From: Hymenobacter sp. IS2118
Lineage (GTDB): Bacteria > Bacteroidota > Bacteroidia > Cytophagales > Hymenobacteraceae
Direction: 5' to 3'
DNA length: 64,000 nucleotides
NCBI RefSeq assembly: GCF_000715495.1
Contig: NZ_JNLX01000084.1
Span: 62,001 to 126,000, forward strand
Below, piece after piece: positions 9,415 through 18,137 of this stretch. The translations under genes were made by a program, and so were the position numbers. The stretch's first letter is position 1, and the number at the start of each line of letters is the position of its first letter. The notes beneath the pieces were generated by a model, which was given only the letters and a program-made list of their open reading frames with translations, made no database searches and was not told the origin of the DNA.

Positions 9415-10287
9415 ATGATATTTTTACTTGTATTAATGGTCAAGGCCCGCGCCTATTTTCAGCTGCTTAAATTCCGGCTTTCGCTCACGGTGGCCTTTTC
9501 GAGCGCCATCGGATATATGTTGGGGGCGCGGGACTTTGGCTGGGGGCAGGCCTTGCTGGTCATGCTGGGCGGCTTGCTCGTGACCGGCTCCGCAAACATA
9601 ATCAACCAGATTCATGAGCGGGAGCTGGACAAGCTGATGACACGCACCGCCCAGCGCCCCCTGCCGCTCGGAATTATCTCGCCGGCCGAGGGCTGGGTTT
9701 TTTGCGTGCTGTTGGGCGTGAGCGGTTTGTTATTGCTGACCTATTGCTTTAACCCGCTCACGGCTGCGCTCTCGTTGCTTTCGCTGATTTTATATGGTTT
9801 TGTTTATACGCCGCTCAAAACCATTTCGCCCATCTGTGTGGCCGTGGGGGCTATTCCGGGCGGTTTGCCTCCGCTCATCGGTTGGGTGGCGGCCACCGGA
9901 TACCTCGGCGTGGAAGCCTGGGTGCTCTTTGGTATTCAGTTTATGTGGCAGTTTCCGCACTTCTGGGCCATTGCCTGGGTAGCCGATGATGACTACAAAC
10001 GGGCTGGATTTAAGATGCTGCCTTCGCCCGGTAACCGGGACATCCGTACGGCTTTCCAGATAATGACCTACACGTTGCTTCTGATTCCGTTGAGCCTGAT
10101 GCCGCTGGTGTTCAAGATATCGGGCACCTGGTCAGCACTCGTGGCAGTGGTATGCGGTGTCCTTTTTCTGTTGCTCACCGTGCAGCTCATGCGTACGCAG
10201 TCCCGCAAGGCGGCCCTGCGCATCATGTTTGCCTCCTTTCTCTATTTACCCATCGTACAAATTGCGCTGGTATTGGACAAAATGTAG
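9415..10287 (+). CDS. cyoE: Protoheme IX farnesyltransferase (heme O synthase)
   Basis: A 290-residue UbiA-family prenyltransferase with about nine membrane helices. It adds a farnesyl group to heme B, giving heme O for CtaA. The substrate/Mg-binding motif is NQIHERELDKLMTRTAQRP near residues 63-81. Two Asp positions of the usual NxxxDxD form are Glu here, a conservative change. The second acidic region is VADDDYKRAGFKMLP near 188-202. Translation may instead begin at the in-frame ATG at 9436. It lies between ctaA and the subunit III genes, a logical heme A supply order. Confidence 0.94.
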   Translation: MIFLLVLMVKARAYFQLLKFRLSLTVAFSSAIGYMLGARDFGWGQALLVMLGGLLVTGSANIINQIHERELDKLMTRTAQRPLPLGIISPAEGWVFCVLLGVSGLLLLTYCFNPLTAALSLLSLILYGFVYTPLKTISPICVAVGAIPGGLPPLIGWVAATGYLGVEAWVLFGIQFMWQFPHFWAIAWVADDDYKRAGFKMLPSPGNRDIRTAFQIMTYTLLLIPLSLMPLVFKISGTWSALVAVVCGVLFLLLTVQLMRTQSRKAALRIMFASFLYLPIVQIALVLDKM

Positions 10288-10370
10288 TGGTTAATTGTTA
10301 ATGATTAGTGGTGAATGCTGCTATCAAACCCAGAACGTTGTTCACCACCAACCATCAATAACTAACTACT
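10286..10370. repeat. Imperfect 31-bp inverted repeat between cyoE and the first subunit III gene
   Basis: The arms at 10286-10316 and 10340-10370 match with about seven differences, all A/G or T/C transitions, around a 23-base loop. The arms consist of related short units (GTTAATTGTTAATGATTAG type). The left arm overlaps the cyoE stop codon. It is one of the intergenic palindromes recurring in this window. Confidence 0.75.
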
Positions 10371-10376
10371 AAAAGT

Positions 10377-10964
10377 ATGAATCCTTCTGAAACATTATCC
10401 GATAAGGAAGTAGGCCTCGGCTGGCACCCCAAGCGCGTGCTGCTCGTCCTGCTTATTTTCAGTATTGTTATGATGTTTGCTGCCTTCACCAGCGGCTACA
10501 TTGTGCGGCGCGACGAAGGTAATTGGCGCGAATTCGACCTGCCTTTCTCTCTGCTTATCAATTCCATCATAATTGGCCTGAGCAGTGCCAGCCTGCAATG
10601 GGCTTATGCCTCAGCTCGTAAGGACGAAATTGGGCGTGTGAAAACGGGGATGATTATCACCTTGGGGTTGGGCCTGGCTTTCCTCGTGGGCCAGTATTTC
10701 AGCTTTGGCGATTTGGTGGCTGGTAACACTTATTTTGGCGGTGCCGACGCCAATCCTTCCGGTTCGTTCGTGTACGTGATAATGGGCGTGCATGCTTTTC
10801 ACCTCGTTACCGGCCTGGTTTTTCTGGCCGTTGTTCTGAAGCGAGTCCTTAGTTATCAGGTGCATTCGCGGGCCTTGCTCTCCATCGGAAATGCCACTTT
10901 GTACTGGCACTTCCTAGGCGGGCTTTGGCTGTACCTGTATTTGTTCTTACTTTTGAACCACTAA
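10377..10964 (+). CDS. Cytochrome c oxidase subunit III-family protein, short form
   Basis: A 195-residue membrane protein with five hydrophobic helices, matching the shorter COX3-like proteins that Bacteroidota encode beside a second, longer subunit III. The ending ATLYWHFLGGLWLYLYLFLLL is the typical last subunit III helix with its conserved Trp-His pair. Subunit III stabilises subunit I and its proton uptake. A second COX3 gene follows 21 bases downstream, so both are probably part of one oxidase or of closely related assemblies. Confidence 0.88.
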   Translation: MNPSETLSDKEVGLGWHPKRVLLVLLIFSIVMMFAAFTSGYIVRRDEGNWREFDLPFSLLINSIIIGLSSASLQWAYASARKDEIGRVKTGMIITLGLGLAFLVGQYFSFGDLVAGNTYFGGADANPSGSFVYVIMGVHAFHLVTGLVFLAVVLKRVLSYQVHSRALLSIGNATLYWHFLGGLWLYLYLFLLLNH

Positions 10965-10985
10965 AACGACGTTACGCTGTCCGCT

Positions 10986-11759
10986 ATGGCCCAACCCACC
11001 ACTTTGCAGCCCCCTGCTGCCTCCGCTACTCAAGACGCTCCACGCACTGGCAACTGGGATGGCGGCAACGAACCATTCAAGGCGAGCTACGGCAAGCTGA
11101 TGATGTGGTTCTTCCTTCTTTCTGATGCCTTTACCTTCGCTGCCTTTCTAACCACTTACGGCCTCATCCGTCACAAGCACGAAGTGTTTACCGGAGCGGC
11201 GGAAAAATTCGTCTTCAGTACCCGCTGGTGGCCGGTTCCGGATAAAGTGTTCAATGCTTTTCCAGGCCTGCATGGCATGGACGTGCCCCTGGGCTTCGTG
11301 GCGTTGATGACCATGATTCTGATTCTGAGCTCTGTGACGATGGTGCTGGCTGTAGAAGCGGGCCATCGCATGGACAAGAACGATGTGCAAAAGTGGTTGT
11401 TGTGGACCATTCTGTTTGGTACTACTTTCTTGTTGAGCCAGGCGTGGGAGTGGAGTCACTTTATCCACGGTTCGGAGAAGGGTATGCTCATGGCCGATGG
11501 CAGCACGTTTTACGGCGCCAACCTGCAGGTGAATGAATACGGTCCGGTGCTTTTTGCTGACTTGTTTTTCTTCATCACCGGCTTTCACGGCACCCACGTT
11601 TTTTCGGGGGTGTGCTTGCTGATTTGGTGCTTCATTGCCACTTCCAACGGCACATTCCACAAGCGGGGCCATTACGAAATGATTGAGAAAATCGGTCTGT
11701 ATTGGCACTTTGTAGACTTGGTGTGGGTATTCGTGTTCACCTTCTTCTACCTCGTATAA
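10986..11759 (+). CDS. Cytochrome c oxidase subunit III, long form
   Basis: A 257-residue subunit III. The soluble N-terminus (about 35 residues) is Ala/Pro/Thr rich. Helices follow with the family patterns SQAWEWSHFIHG, FFITGFHGTHVFSG and IGLYWHFVDLVWVFVFTFFYL. The last of these is the classic COX3 C-terminal signature. It follows the short subunit III by 21 bases and precedes the subunit IV-type gene after a 135-base spacer. Confidence 0.92.
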   Translation: MAQPTTLQPPAASATQDAPRTGNWDGGNEPFKASYGKLMMWFFLLSDAFTFAAFLTTYGLIRHKHEVFTGAAEKFVFSTRWWPVPDKVFNAFPGLHGMDVPLGFVALMTMILILSSVTMVLAVEAGHRMDKNDVQKWLLWTILFGTTFLLSQAWEWSHFIHGSEKGMLMADGSTFYGANLQVNEYGPVLFADLFFFITGFHGTHVFSGVCLLIWCFIATSNGTFHKRGHYEMIEKIGLYWHFVDLVWVFVFTFFYLV

Positions 11760-11894
11760 TTTGTCGTGCCAGGAAGTAGCACCGCCCAGCGCAGTGCTGC
11801 TTCGCTTATTCCTAACACTAGCGGCGCTGCGGGCTGAGGAGGTTGCAAGACCTCGCTTCCTCAAGCAGTGCTTTTAGACAACCAACATATAATT

Positions 11895-12236
11895 ATGGCT
11901 GCTCACGCAACTGATGAAACCCTGCCGCAAGGGGAAATCGCCAAGCCAAATACCGCTTGGATTTGGAAAACGTTTTTTATTCTGGTCGGTATTACGGCAG
12001 TAGAATTCGTGTTTGTGTTTCTCATGGAACCCAGCACGCTGCGTAATAGCATCTTTATTGCCCTCACGATTCTGAAGGCTTTCTACATCGTAGCTGAGTT
12101 CATGCACCTCAAGCATGAGACCAAGGGCCTTATTTGGACCATTCTGATACCCGTTTCGCTGCTGGTATGGTTGCTGGTGGCTTTGATTACCGAAGGCTCG
12201 TACGTGGGCGAGGTACTGGAAAACATGTTTAAATAG
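11895..12236 (+). CDS. Cytochrome c oxidase subunit IV-type (caa3/CyoD-like) membrane protein
   Basis: A 113-residue protein with three membrane helices, as in the small prokaryotic COX4 family. It contains the motif EFMHLKHETKGLIW between helices 2 and 3, common in Bacteroidota members. The ATG at 11895 gives a clean start (MAAHATDETLPQGE); a TTG 27 bases upstream is less likely. Its role is structural, aiding oxidase assembly. The Sco-like gene begins 3 bases after its stop. Confidence 0.88.
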   Translation: MAAHATDETLPQGEIAKPNTAWIWKTFFILVGITAVEFVFVFLMEPSTLRNSIFIALTILKAFYIVAEFMHLKHETKGLIWTILIPVSLLVWLLVALITEGSYVGEVLENMFK

Positions 12237-12239
12237 CGG

Positions 12240-12917
12240 ATGCGGCCCCGCCAAACACTGCTGCTGGGGTTGCTGCTATTGGTGCCGGTACTGGCTTTTC
12301 TATTTCTGTTCAGCTTCGGCAAAAACCGTTACGCGCTGCCTACTTACCTGCCCGACCGCGTGGACTCCACGCAGGTTGGCGGGAAGTGGCAGCGCGATAC
12401 TGTTTTCCACCAAGTCGCACCTTTCCAATTGCCTGCCGCGTCCGGGAGGGCCGTGAGCAGTGAAGAGCTTAGCAATGGGCTGTACATCGCGCAATTTTAT
12501 GGCGATGACGCTGCAAGTGCCCAGGTTTCCCGCCAGCTGCTGCGCGTGCAGGAGAAGTTTCGGCGCGAGCCCCGCGTGCGTTTGGTCACATTTGTTCTGC
12601 CCACTGAATCTGCCACGCAAGCCGCCTCGCTTGGCCGTCTGGCCGAGCAGTATGGCAGCATTGCCGGCAAGTGGTTCTTTCTAACTGGCCCGGCCGATAC
12701 CCTCCGGGGCCTCATGCTGGACGAGTTCCGCCTTACCTCCGACCCCAAGCGCTTGGCCGGGGCGGTTTATACGGCCAACATCCCCACGGGCCGGCTGTTA
12801 TTGATTGACAATCAACGCCGGGTACGAGGCATTTACAACGGTACCGACGGACGCGAAATCGACCGCTTACTTACGGAAGTGACCGTGCAACTCTACGACT
12901 ATGAACACCCCCACTAA
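12240..12917 (+). CDS. Sco1/SenC-like thioredoxin-fold protein lacking copper ligands
   Basis: A 225-residue protein with one N-terminal membrane anchor (residues 6-26) and a periplasmic domain that aligns by eye with Sco1/SenC. Examples are the LYIAQFYG strand, VQEKFRREPRVRLVTFVL, and the closing LLLIDNQRRVRGIYNGT. Sco proteins deliver copper to CuA using a CxxxC pair and one His. Here the CxxxC positions are Ala91 and Gln95 (YGDDAASAQ) and the His position is Pro182 (NIPTGRLL). Thus none of the three ligands is present although the frame is intact. It overlaps the DUF420 gene by 17 bases. Confidence 0.85.
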   Translation: MRPRQTLLLGLLLLVPVLAFLFLFSFGKNRYALPTYLPDRVDSTQVGGKWQRDTVFHQVAPFQLPAASGRAVSSEELSNGLYIAQFYGDDAASAQVSRQLLRVQEKFRREPRVRLVTFVLPTESATQAASLGRLAEQYGSIAGKWFFLTGPADTLRGLMLDEFRLTSDPKRLAGAVYTANIPTGRLLLIDNQRRVRGIYNGTDGREIDRLLTEVTVQLYDYEHPH

Positions 12918-13488
12918 TACCAGTGCCTCTGCGGAGCAATTGCAGCCCCCCGTGCTGGCACCGGGCGACTATACGCGCTACAAAATTATTCTGGGCACGC
13001 TGGGCGTAGTGGTGCCATTGCTGGTGGCGGTGCTGTTTTCCTTCCCCAAGCTGTTCCGTATTTCCGGTGTTGATGTATCCTCGCTGCCGGGTCTGAATGC
13101 TATATTGAACTCACTCACTGCTATTTGCTTGGTGGCGGGTTACTACTTTATCCGTCAGAAGCAGGTGCTGCGCCACCGCGCCATGATGGGTACTGCGTTT
13201 GCGCTGGGCGGGCTTTTCCTGCTCTCGTACGTGGCCTACCATTCGCAGGCCGACAGTGTGAAATTCGGCGGTGAGGGAGCAATTCGCTATGCTTATTTTT
13301 TCTTGCTGCTCACGCACATTGCGCTGGCCGTGGTGACGGTGGGCCTCGTGCTGTTTACCCTGTATTTCGCTCTAACGGGCCAATACACCAAGCACAAGGC
13401 CATCGCGCGGTGGACGTTTCCAATCTGGCTGTACGTTTCCGTGACCGGCGTTATCGTTTACCTAATGATTTCGCCTTATTATACTTAG
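12901..13488 (+). CDS. DUF420 membrane protein
   Basis: A 195-residue membrane protein with five predicted helices and several conserved-looking His residues (RHRAMMGTAF, AYHSQADSVKFGG, LTHIALAV, KHKAIARW), typical of DUF420. This family is regularly found beside heme-copper oxidase and Sco genes and is thought to help oxidase biogenesis; its exact role is not known to me. The start overlaps the end of the Sco-like gene by 17 bases. Confidence 0.88.
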   Translation: MNTPTNTSASAEQLQPPVLAPGDYTRYKIILGTLGVVVPLLVAVLFSFPKLFRISGVDVSSLPGLNAILNSLTAICLVAGYYFIRQKQVLRHRAMMGTAFALGGLFLLSYVAYHSQADSVKFGGEGAIRYAYFFLLLTHIALAVVTVGLVLFTLYFALTGQYTKHKAIARWTFPIWLYVSVTGVIVYLMISPYYT

Positions 13489-13553
13489 GTTCAACAAAAG
13501 GCGAAGACCTAAATAAACGGGAAACTTTGCCGCTGTCCTCGTGTTCTAATACC

Positions 13554-13808
13554 ATGAAAAAGACCCTAGTTGCTTCCGCTTTTGCCCTTTTGCTGGGGGT
13601 GTTGCTGAGTCTGGCGCCCCTCGCGGCCAGTGCCCAGTGCGTTATGTGTAAGACGCAGGTAGAGTCGGCGCGTCAGGAGCGCGACGACTACGACGTGGCC
13701 GGCCTCAACAAAGGCATCGTGTACATGATGACCGTGCCCTACATTCTGATGGGCGCCGTGGGCTATTTCTGGTATCGTCGCACGCACCCGAAAGCGGCCA
13801 AGAAGTAG
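13554..13808 (+). CDS. Small exported/membrane protein with a CxxC motif, end of the oxidase cluster
   Basis: An 84-residue protein. The start at 13554 gives a clear signal peptide or anchor (MKKTLVASAFALLLGVLLSL) ending in ASAQ, then CVMCK, a charged linker, and a second hydrophobic helix (IVYMMTVPYILMGAVGYFWY) with a basic tail. The mature form would carry a CxxC at its extreme N-terminus on the periplasmic side and one membrane span. I do not recognise a named family. Its place right after sco-DUF420 suggests a part in oxidase metal or redox handling, which is inference. A longer ORF from 13410 overlaps DUF420 and is less likely. Confidence 0.8.
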   Translation: MKKTLVASAFALLLGVLLSLAPLAASAQCVMCKTQVESARQERDDYDVAGLNKGIVYMMTVPYILMGAVGYFWYRRTHPKAAKK

Positions 13809-13875
13809 TAGCCGGCTCGCCTTCGGCGTTTCAGGCATGCTAAGGCCACCTAGGAGCGTTGAGTCAAAGTAGAAC

Positions 13876-13901
13876 AAATGCCGCCATTGGGCGGCATTTT
13901 T
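13876..13901 (+). terminator. Intrinsic terminator ending the oxidase cluster
   Basis: A perfect 10-bp stem (AAATGCCGCC / GGCGGCATTT) with loop ATTG runs into TTTTTG. It follows the small CxxC gene by 67 bases. The remaining sequence up to 14096 shows no supported feature. Confidence 0.85.
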
Positions 13902-14096
13902 GTTAGGCGCGGATTTTGCGGAAAGCCCAGACCCGATAAATTCGAAGCAGTTTTTGGCCGGTTGTTGGACTGGTGGGTGAATGGCGGCGGTTCAGGGTCT
14001 TATCTTGTCGGCTGCGTGGGCAAGGAACTCAACTGTTGGCTGAGTGCTTTGCCCGAGCATTTTTTGATATTTCCTTAAAGAAACCCAGCAGAAAAG

Positions 14097-17000
14097 GTGG
14101 TTCAACTTCCCGCGTGGCGTCGTTTGCCCTGGCTGTTGCTGCTGGTGGCGGGACTGTGTTTCTTGGGTGGATACCTCGCCAGTCGTTATGCCCAGGAGCC
14201 GGGCGTGGTGCAGCGCACCGATGTGAAGCGCTTGCAGCAGCTGGTGCGCGATGCTGCCGCCGTGGCCCGCCGCGAAGCAGATTCGGTGGCGGTGCGGCTG
14301 GCGCAAGGGCCTTACAGCTTCCAGCAGCTACTGAAGCAAACTACCTATCCAACCTGCGTGCTGGAAAATGGCGAGTTGCGCTATTGGTCCGACGCCACGC
14401 TGCGGCCGGAATCCAGCTCGGCGAACTTTAGCGGTGAAAGAGGCGTGGAAAACGACGTGGGCGCCTATCTGATGTTAGCGCGCCCGGCGGGACGGTTCCA
14501 GATAATAACCTACTTGCCCCTGGAGCGGCGCTACAGCATCAATAACCGCTATTTGCTGGAGGGGGGCGAGCAGGTGCTGTTTCGGGGAATGCAGCTGCAA
14601 GTGGTAGTGGATAGCGCGGCTACCGGCCTGGCGCGAATTAATGCGGAGAACGGGCGGTACTTGTTTTCCATCAAACGGCTGCAAACCAATTTGCTGACGG
14701 GGCAATACCTGCCGCTGGTGTTGCTGGCCCTGGGCAGCTTACTGTTTGCAGTGGGGTGGCTGCTGTTGGCCCGCCGCTGGTGGAGCAAAGGCCGTTTTGG
14801 GGCTGCGGTAGTCGTGCTGGTGGTGCCGTTGGCCCTGCTGCGGGCTGCGCTGCTGTACCTAGGGCTGCCCTACTCATTTATCGAATTTCAGCTGTTTGAC
14901 CCGCGGGTGTACGCGGCTTCGTGGTGGGCCCCCTCGCTGGGCGACTTGCTGCTGAATGCGCTGCTGGCGCTGCTGGTAGCTGCGGGGTTTCTGGCACTGT
15001 GGCAAAAGCTGCGGGTGATGGAACGGGTGCCAGTGCCGCGCACACCGGGCGAGCTGGCATTGGCCGTGGTGGGCATGGGAGTCACTTTCTGGACGTGGCT
15101 GGCACTTTTGTTCTCCTATTACATCACCGCGTTTGGTAGCTCGCAGCTGAGCCTGGACCTTACCCGCAACCTGCAGATAACGGGAAACTGGCTGCTGCTG
15201 GCTCTGGCAGTGCTGCTGCACACGGCGGCCTGGCTGGTCGGATTTTTTGGCCTGACCCAGCTGGCAGGCGCGCTGTTGCGGCAAGTGCCCCGGCGGGTGT
15301 TGCTGTGGGGGCCGGCGTTGCTGGCGCTGCCCGTGCTGGGCGTGGGGCTGGTCGGGGAGGTGTCGTGGGCGTTGCTGGCGGGGGTGCTGCTGCTGTTCGC
15401 ATCGTTGGTGCGGGCCCTGAACCTGCGGGCCGAGGCCATCACGGGCAGCTACCAGGCCTCGGTGCTGGTGGTGCTGCTACTGGGGTTGGCTTCAGCCACG
15501 GGCGCGCTGGCTTTGTACGAGCATTTTGAGCGGCAATTAATTGTTGACAAGCAACGAATAGCGGGCAATCTATTGATTGACAATGATTTTTACGGCGAAT
15601 TTGAGTTGGGTGAGCGCATGCGTCAAATTGCCCGCGACCCCTTCGTGCAGCGCTCAATGTCGGCGGCGTTTGGGCAGCCCGAGGCCGTGCGCCAGCGCAT
15701 TGCCCAAAAATATCTGGGCGACTATTTTGATAAATACGAAAGCAGCATCACGCTCTACGACGCGGCCGGCAGCCCCTGGGGAGCCCCGCCCGGCACGCCT
15801 GGTCTGGTAGTAGCCAGGGCAGAGCTGGAACGCACCGCCAGCACCACCGACCAGCGCGGCGTGTACTTGCTGCATTCGGCCAACCCGTTCAGTTCGCGGC
15901 GCTACGTGGCCCAAATCGCGGTGCCCGGTGCCCGCGTCAATGGGTTTGGCCTGCCGCGGGGCGCGGTGCGCGTGGAGCTGACGCTGAAAAAGCTTACCAC
16001 CTACAGTGTGCTGCCGGAGCTGTTGGTCGACCAGAAGTATTTTCAGCCCGGACTGGCCACCGAGCTGAGCTATGCGGGCTACACCAAAGACCAGCTGGTA
16101 TACAGTGAGGGTGATTTTGACTATGCCAACAGCCTGCCTGCCGGCTTGCTGGCGGATAAGCGGCTGTTTGAGGGCGGTGTAAGTCGCGCGGGCTACCATC
16201 ACTATGCGGTACGCGGTTCCGCCGACCGGACTGTGGTGGTGACTACGGCCACGTACTCGCCGGGCGACTGGCTGGCCAATTTCTCGTTTCAATTTCTGAC
16301 TTCGTCTTTTTTCTGGCTGCTGGCCACCGTGCTGCTGCTGTTGTTGCGGGGCCAGCCGGTGGCGCGGCTGCGGCTCAATTTCAGCACCCGTATTCAGCTG
16401 CTGCTGAACGTGGGCATTGTGGTGCCGTTGGTGGTGGTGAGCGTGGCCACGGCCAGCCAGCTCATTGCCTCGTACCAGCGCGACCTGGCCCGCACCTACG
16501 AGCGTCGCGGGCAGCTGGCCCTGGAGAGCCTGCGCCGCCAGCGCCATCTGCTTGCCGACAGCTCGGCCCGGCCCACGCTGGCGGTATTAGCCAAAACCGT
16601 GGCCAGCCTCACGGAAACCGACCTCAACCTTTACAATGTGCACGGAGAACTGCTGGCCAGCAGCCAGCCCTTGATTTTTGAGGCCGGCCTGCTGGGGCCA
16701 CTGCTGAACCCGCACGCCATGGTGGAGCTTCGCGAGCAGAACCGCCAGCGGGCGCTGCTCACGGAGCAGGCTGGCTCGCTGTCGTTCAACGCCCTGTACT
16801 TGCCGGTTCGGGCCGAGGTAGGGGAGGTAGTGATTGAGGACTTGGCTGGCCGTAGCCTTAGCGAGAGTGGGGCCTCAAACGCCGGAAATGCTGACTCGCG
16901 GCGCCCGGCGTCGCAGACCAATGGCTATGAACAGGAGCTGGCCGACGATACCGCCCTGCCCACCGGCCCCATTCTGGGCTATGTGGGAATTCCGTTCTTC

Positions 17001-17975
17001 GATTCGGAAAAGGAGCTGAATACCAAGCTGACGGAGTTGTTTACCACCATCCTCAACATCTTCACGCTGATGTTTCTGCTATTTCTGGGGCTGGCTTTCT
17101 TGGCCGCCCGGCAGCTCACGGCCCCGCTCAAGCTCATCACCGAAAAGCTCACCAAAACCACGCTCACCGGCGAGAACGAATTGCTGGTTTACCGCAGCTC
17201 TGATGATGAGATTGGCCTGTTGGTGCGCGAGTACAACACCATGCTCACCAAGCTGGAAGCCAGCAAGCGCGAGCTGGCGGCCCAGGAAAAAGAGGCCGCC
17301 TGGCGCGAAATGGCCCGGCAGGTAGCCCACGAAATCAAAAATCCGCTCACGCCGATGAAGCTGAGCCTGCAATTCCTGCAAAAAGCCATTACCGAGCGTC
17401 GCGCCAATGCCGACGAGCTTATCGGGCGGATTTCGCAGACGCTAATCACCCAAATCGACGTGCTGAGCGACATTGCCACCTCGTTCAGCAACTTCACCAA
17501 CCTGCCGGCCATGCGCCCCGAGCGACTGGATGTAGCCACTATTTTGCGCCGGTGCGCGGCCCTGCATCAGCCCGATACCGACGATGGTGCCCTGGAGCTG
17601 CACTTGCCGGCCGATGCCGAAACCGGCCATTACCTGGTTTTTGCCGATGAAAGCCTACTGGTGCGCACATTCAACAACCTGCTGCTGAATGCCCGTCAGG
17701 CCGTGCCGCCCGGCCGCGAGCCGCACGTTGCGGTATGGCTGGAAGCCGTGAATGCAGACCGCGTGCGGGTGACCATCCGCGACAACGGCGTGGGCATTGC
17801 CGACGATGTGCGCGACAAAGTGTTCGTGCCGAATTTTACTACGAAGGAAACCGGGTCGGGCATTGGCCTGGCGGTGGCCCGGCGCGGCATCGAGAGCGCC
17901 GGCGGACACATCTGGTTTGAAACCGAAGTAGGCGTGGGAACCGAATTTTTTATTGAGTTGCCGCTGGCGGGCTAG
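14097..17975 (+). CDS. Very large NtrY-like membrane sensor histidine kinase
   Basis: A 1292-residue kinase starting at GTG 14097; an in-frame TAA at 14076 leaves no upstream ATG. Order: N-terminal anchor and extracytoplasmic region (to about 200), a block of about eight to ten membrane helices (about 200-470), a second extracytoplasmic region (470-730), a helix near 735, a third sensor region, a helix near 985-1005, HAMP, then the kinase core. The H box QVAHEIKNPLTPMK has His at about 1078. The N box is NNLLLNARQAV, G1 is DNGVGI and G2 is TKETGSGIGLAVA. The H box style is that of NtrY kinases. No response regulator gene lies next to it. The ligand is unknown. Confidence 0.9.
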   Translation: MVQLPAWRRLPWLLLLVAGLCFLGGYLASRYAQEPGVVQRTDVKRLQQLVRDAAAVARREADSVAVRLAQGPYSFQQLLKQTTYPTCVLENGELRYWSDATLRPESSSANFSGERGVENDVGAYLMLARPAGRFQIITYLPLERRYSINNRYLLEGGEQVLFRGMQLQVVVDSAATGLARINAENGRYLFSIKRLQTNLLTGQYLPLVLLALGSLLFAVGWLLLARRWWSKGRFGAAVVVLVVPLALLRAALLYLGLPYSFIEFQLFDPRVYAASWWAPSLGDLLLNALLALLVAAGFLALWQKLRVMERVPVPRTPGELALAVVGMGVTFWTWLALLFSYYITAFGSSQLSLDLTRNLQITGNWLLLALAVLLHTAAWLVGFFGLTQLAGALLRQVPRRVLLWGPALLALPVLGVGLVGEVSWALLAGVLLLFASLVRALNLRAEAITGSYQASVLVVLLLGLASATGALALYEHFERQLIVDKQRIAGNLLIDNDFYGEFELGERMRQIARDPFVQRSMSAAFGQPEAVRQRIAQKYLGDYFDKYESSITLYDAAGSPWGAPPGTPGLVVARAELERTASTTDQRGVYLLHSANPFSSRRYVAQIAVPGARVNGFGLPRGAVRVELTLKKLTTYSVLPELLVDQKYFQPGLATELSYAGYTKDQLVYSEGDFDYANSLPAGLLADKRLFEGGVSRAGYHHYAVRGSADRTVVVTTATYSPGDWLANFSFQFLTSSFFWLLATVLLLLLRGQPVARLRLNFSTRIQLLLNVGIVVPLVVVSVATASQLIASYQRDLARTYERRGQLALESLRRQRHLLADSSARPTLAVLAKTVASLTETDLNLYNVHGELLASSQPLIFEAGLLGPLLNPHAMVELREQNRQRALLTEQAGSLSFNALYLPVRAEVGEVVIEDLAGRSLSESGASNAGNADSRRPASQTNGYEQELADDTALPTGPILGYVGIPFFDSEKELNTKLTELFTTILNIFTLMFLLFLGLAFLAARQLTAPLKLITEKLTKTTLTGENELLVYRSSDDEIGLLVREYNTMLTKLEASKRELAAQEKEAAWREMARQVAHEIKNPLTPMKLSLQFLQKAITERRANADELIGRISQTLITQIDVLSDIATSFSNFTNLPAMRPERLDVATILRRCAALHQPDTDDGALELHLPADAETGHYLVFADESLLVRTFNNLLLNARQAVPPGREPHVAVWLEAVNADRVRVTIRDNGVGIADDVRDKVFVPNFTTKETGSGIGLAVARRGIESAGGHIWFETEVGVGTEFFIELPLAG

Positions 17976-17978
17976 TTA

Positions 17979-18050
17979 GTTGTCAGTTGCTGGTTGTCAG
18001 TTGTCGGTTAATTCGAGCAATCTAATAACTGACAACCAGCAACTGACAAC
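17979..18050. repeat. Perfect 24-bp inverted repeat after the sensor kinase
   Basis: The arms 17979-18002 and 18027-18050 are exact reverse complements around a 24-base loop. Each arm is two near-copies of a GTTGTCAGTTGC-like unit. No T-run follows. It lies between the kinase stop and the next gene on the same strand, so it could form an RNA hairpin protecting or ending the transcript. Confidence 0.85.
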
Positions 18051-18137
18051 CAACAGCGAACAATTAATCGAAGCTGATTCGGGCACGAAACTGCTCCGCG
18101 TCCGCGTTGTGCCCGCACTACTCCCGACCTTTACCGC

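Noticed and set aside
11760..11894. Small gene or RNA between the subunit III and IV genes
   Set aside because: Only a short GAGGT...ACCTC hairpin is visible, with no start codon in a good frame and no RNA family pattern.
13410..13553. Long form of the small CxxC protein
   Set aside because: It overlaps DUF420 and buries the signal peptide; ATG 13554 fits better.
17976..18060. CRISPR-like repeat
   Set aside because: The repeats are inverted, only one pair is present, and there are no regular spacers or cas genes.
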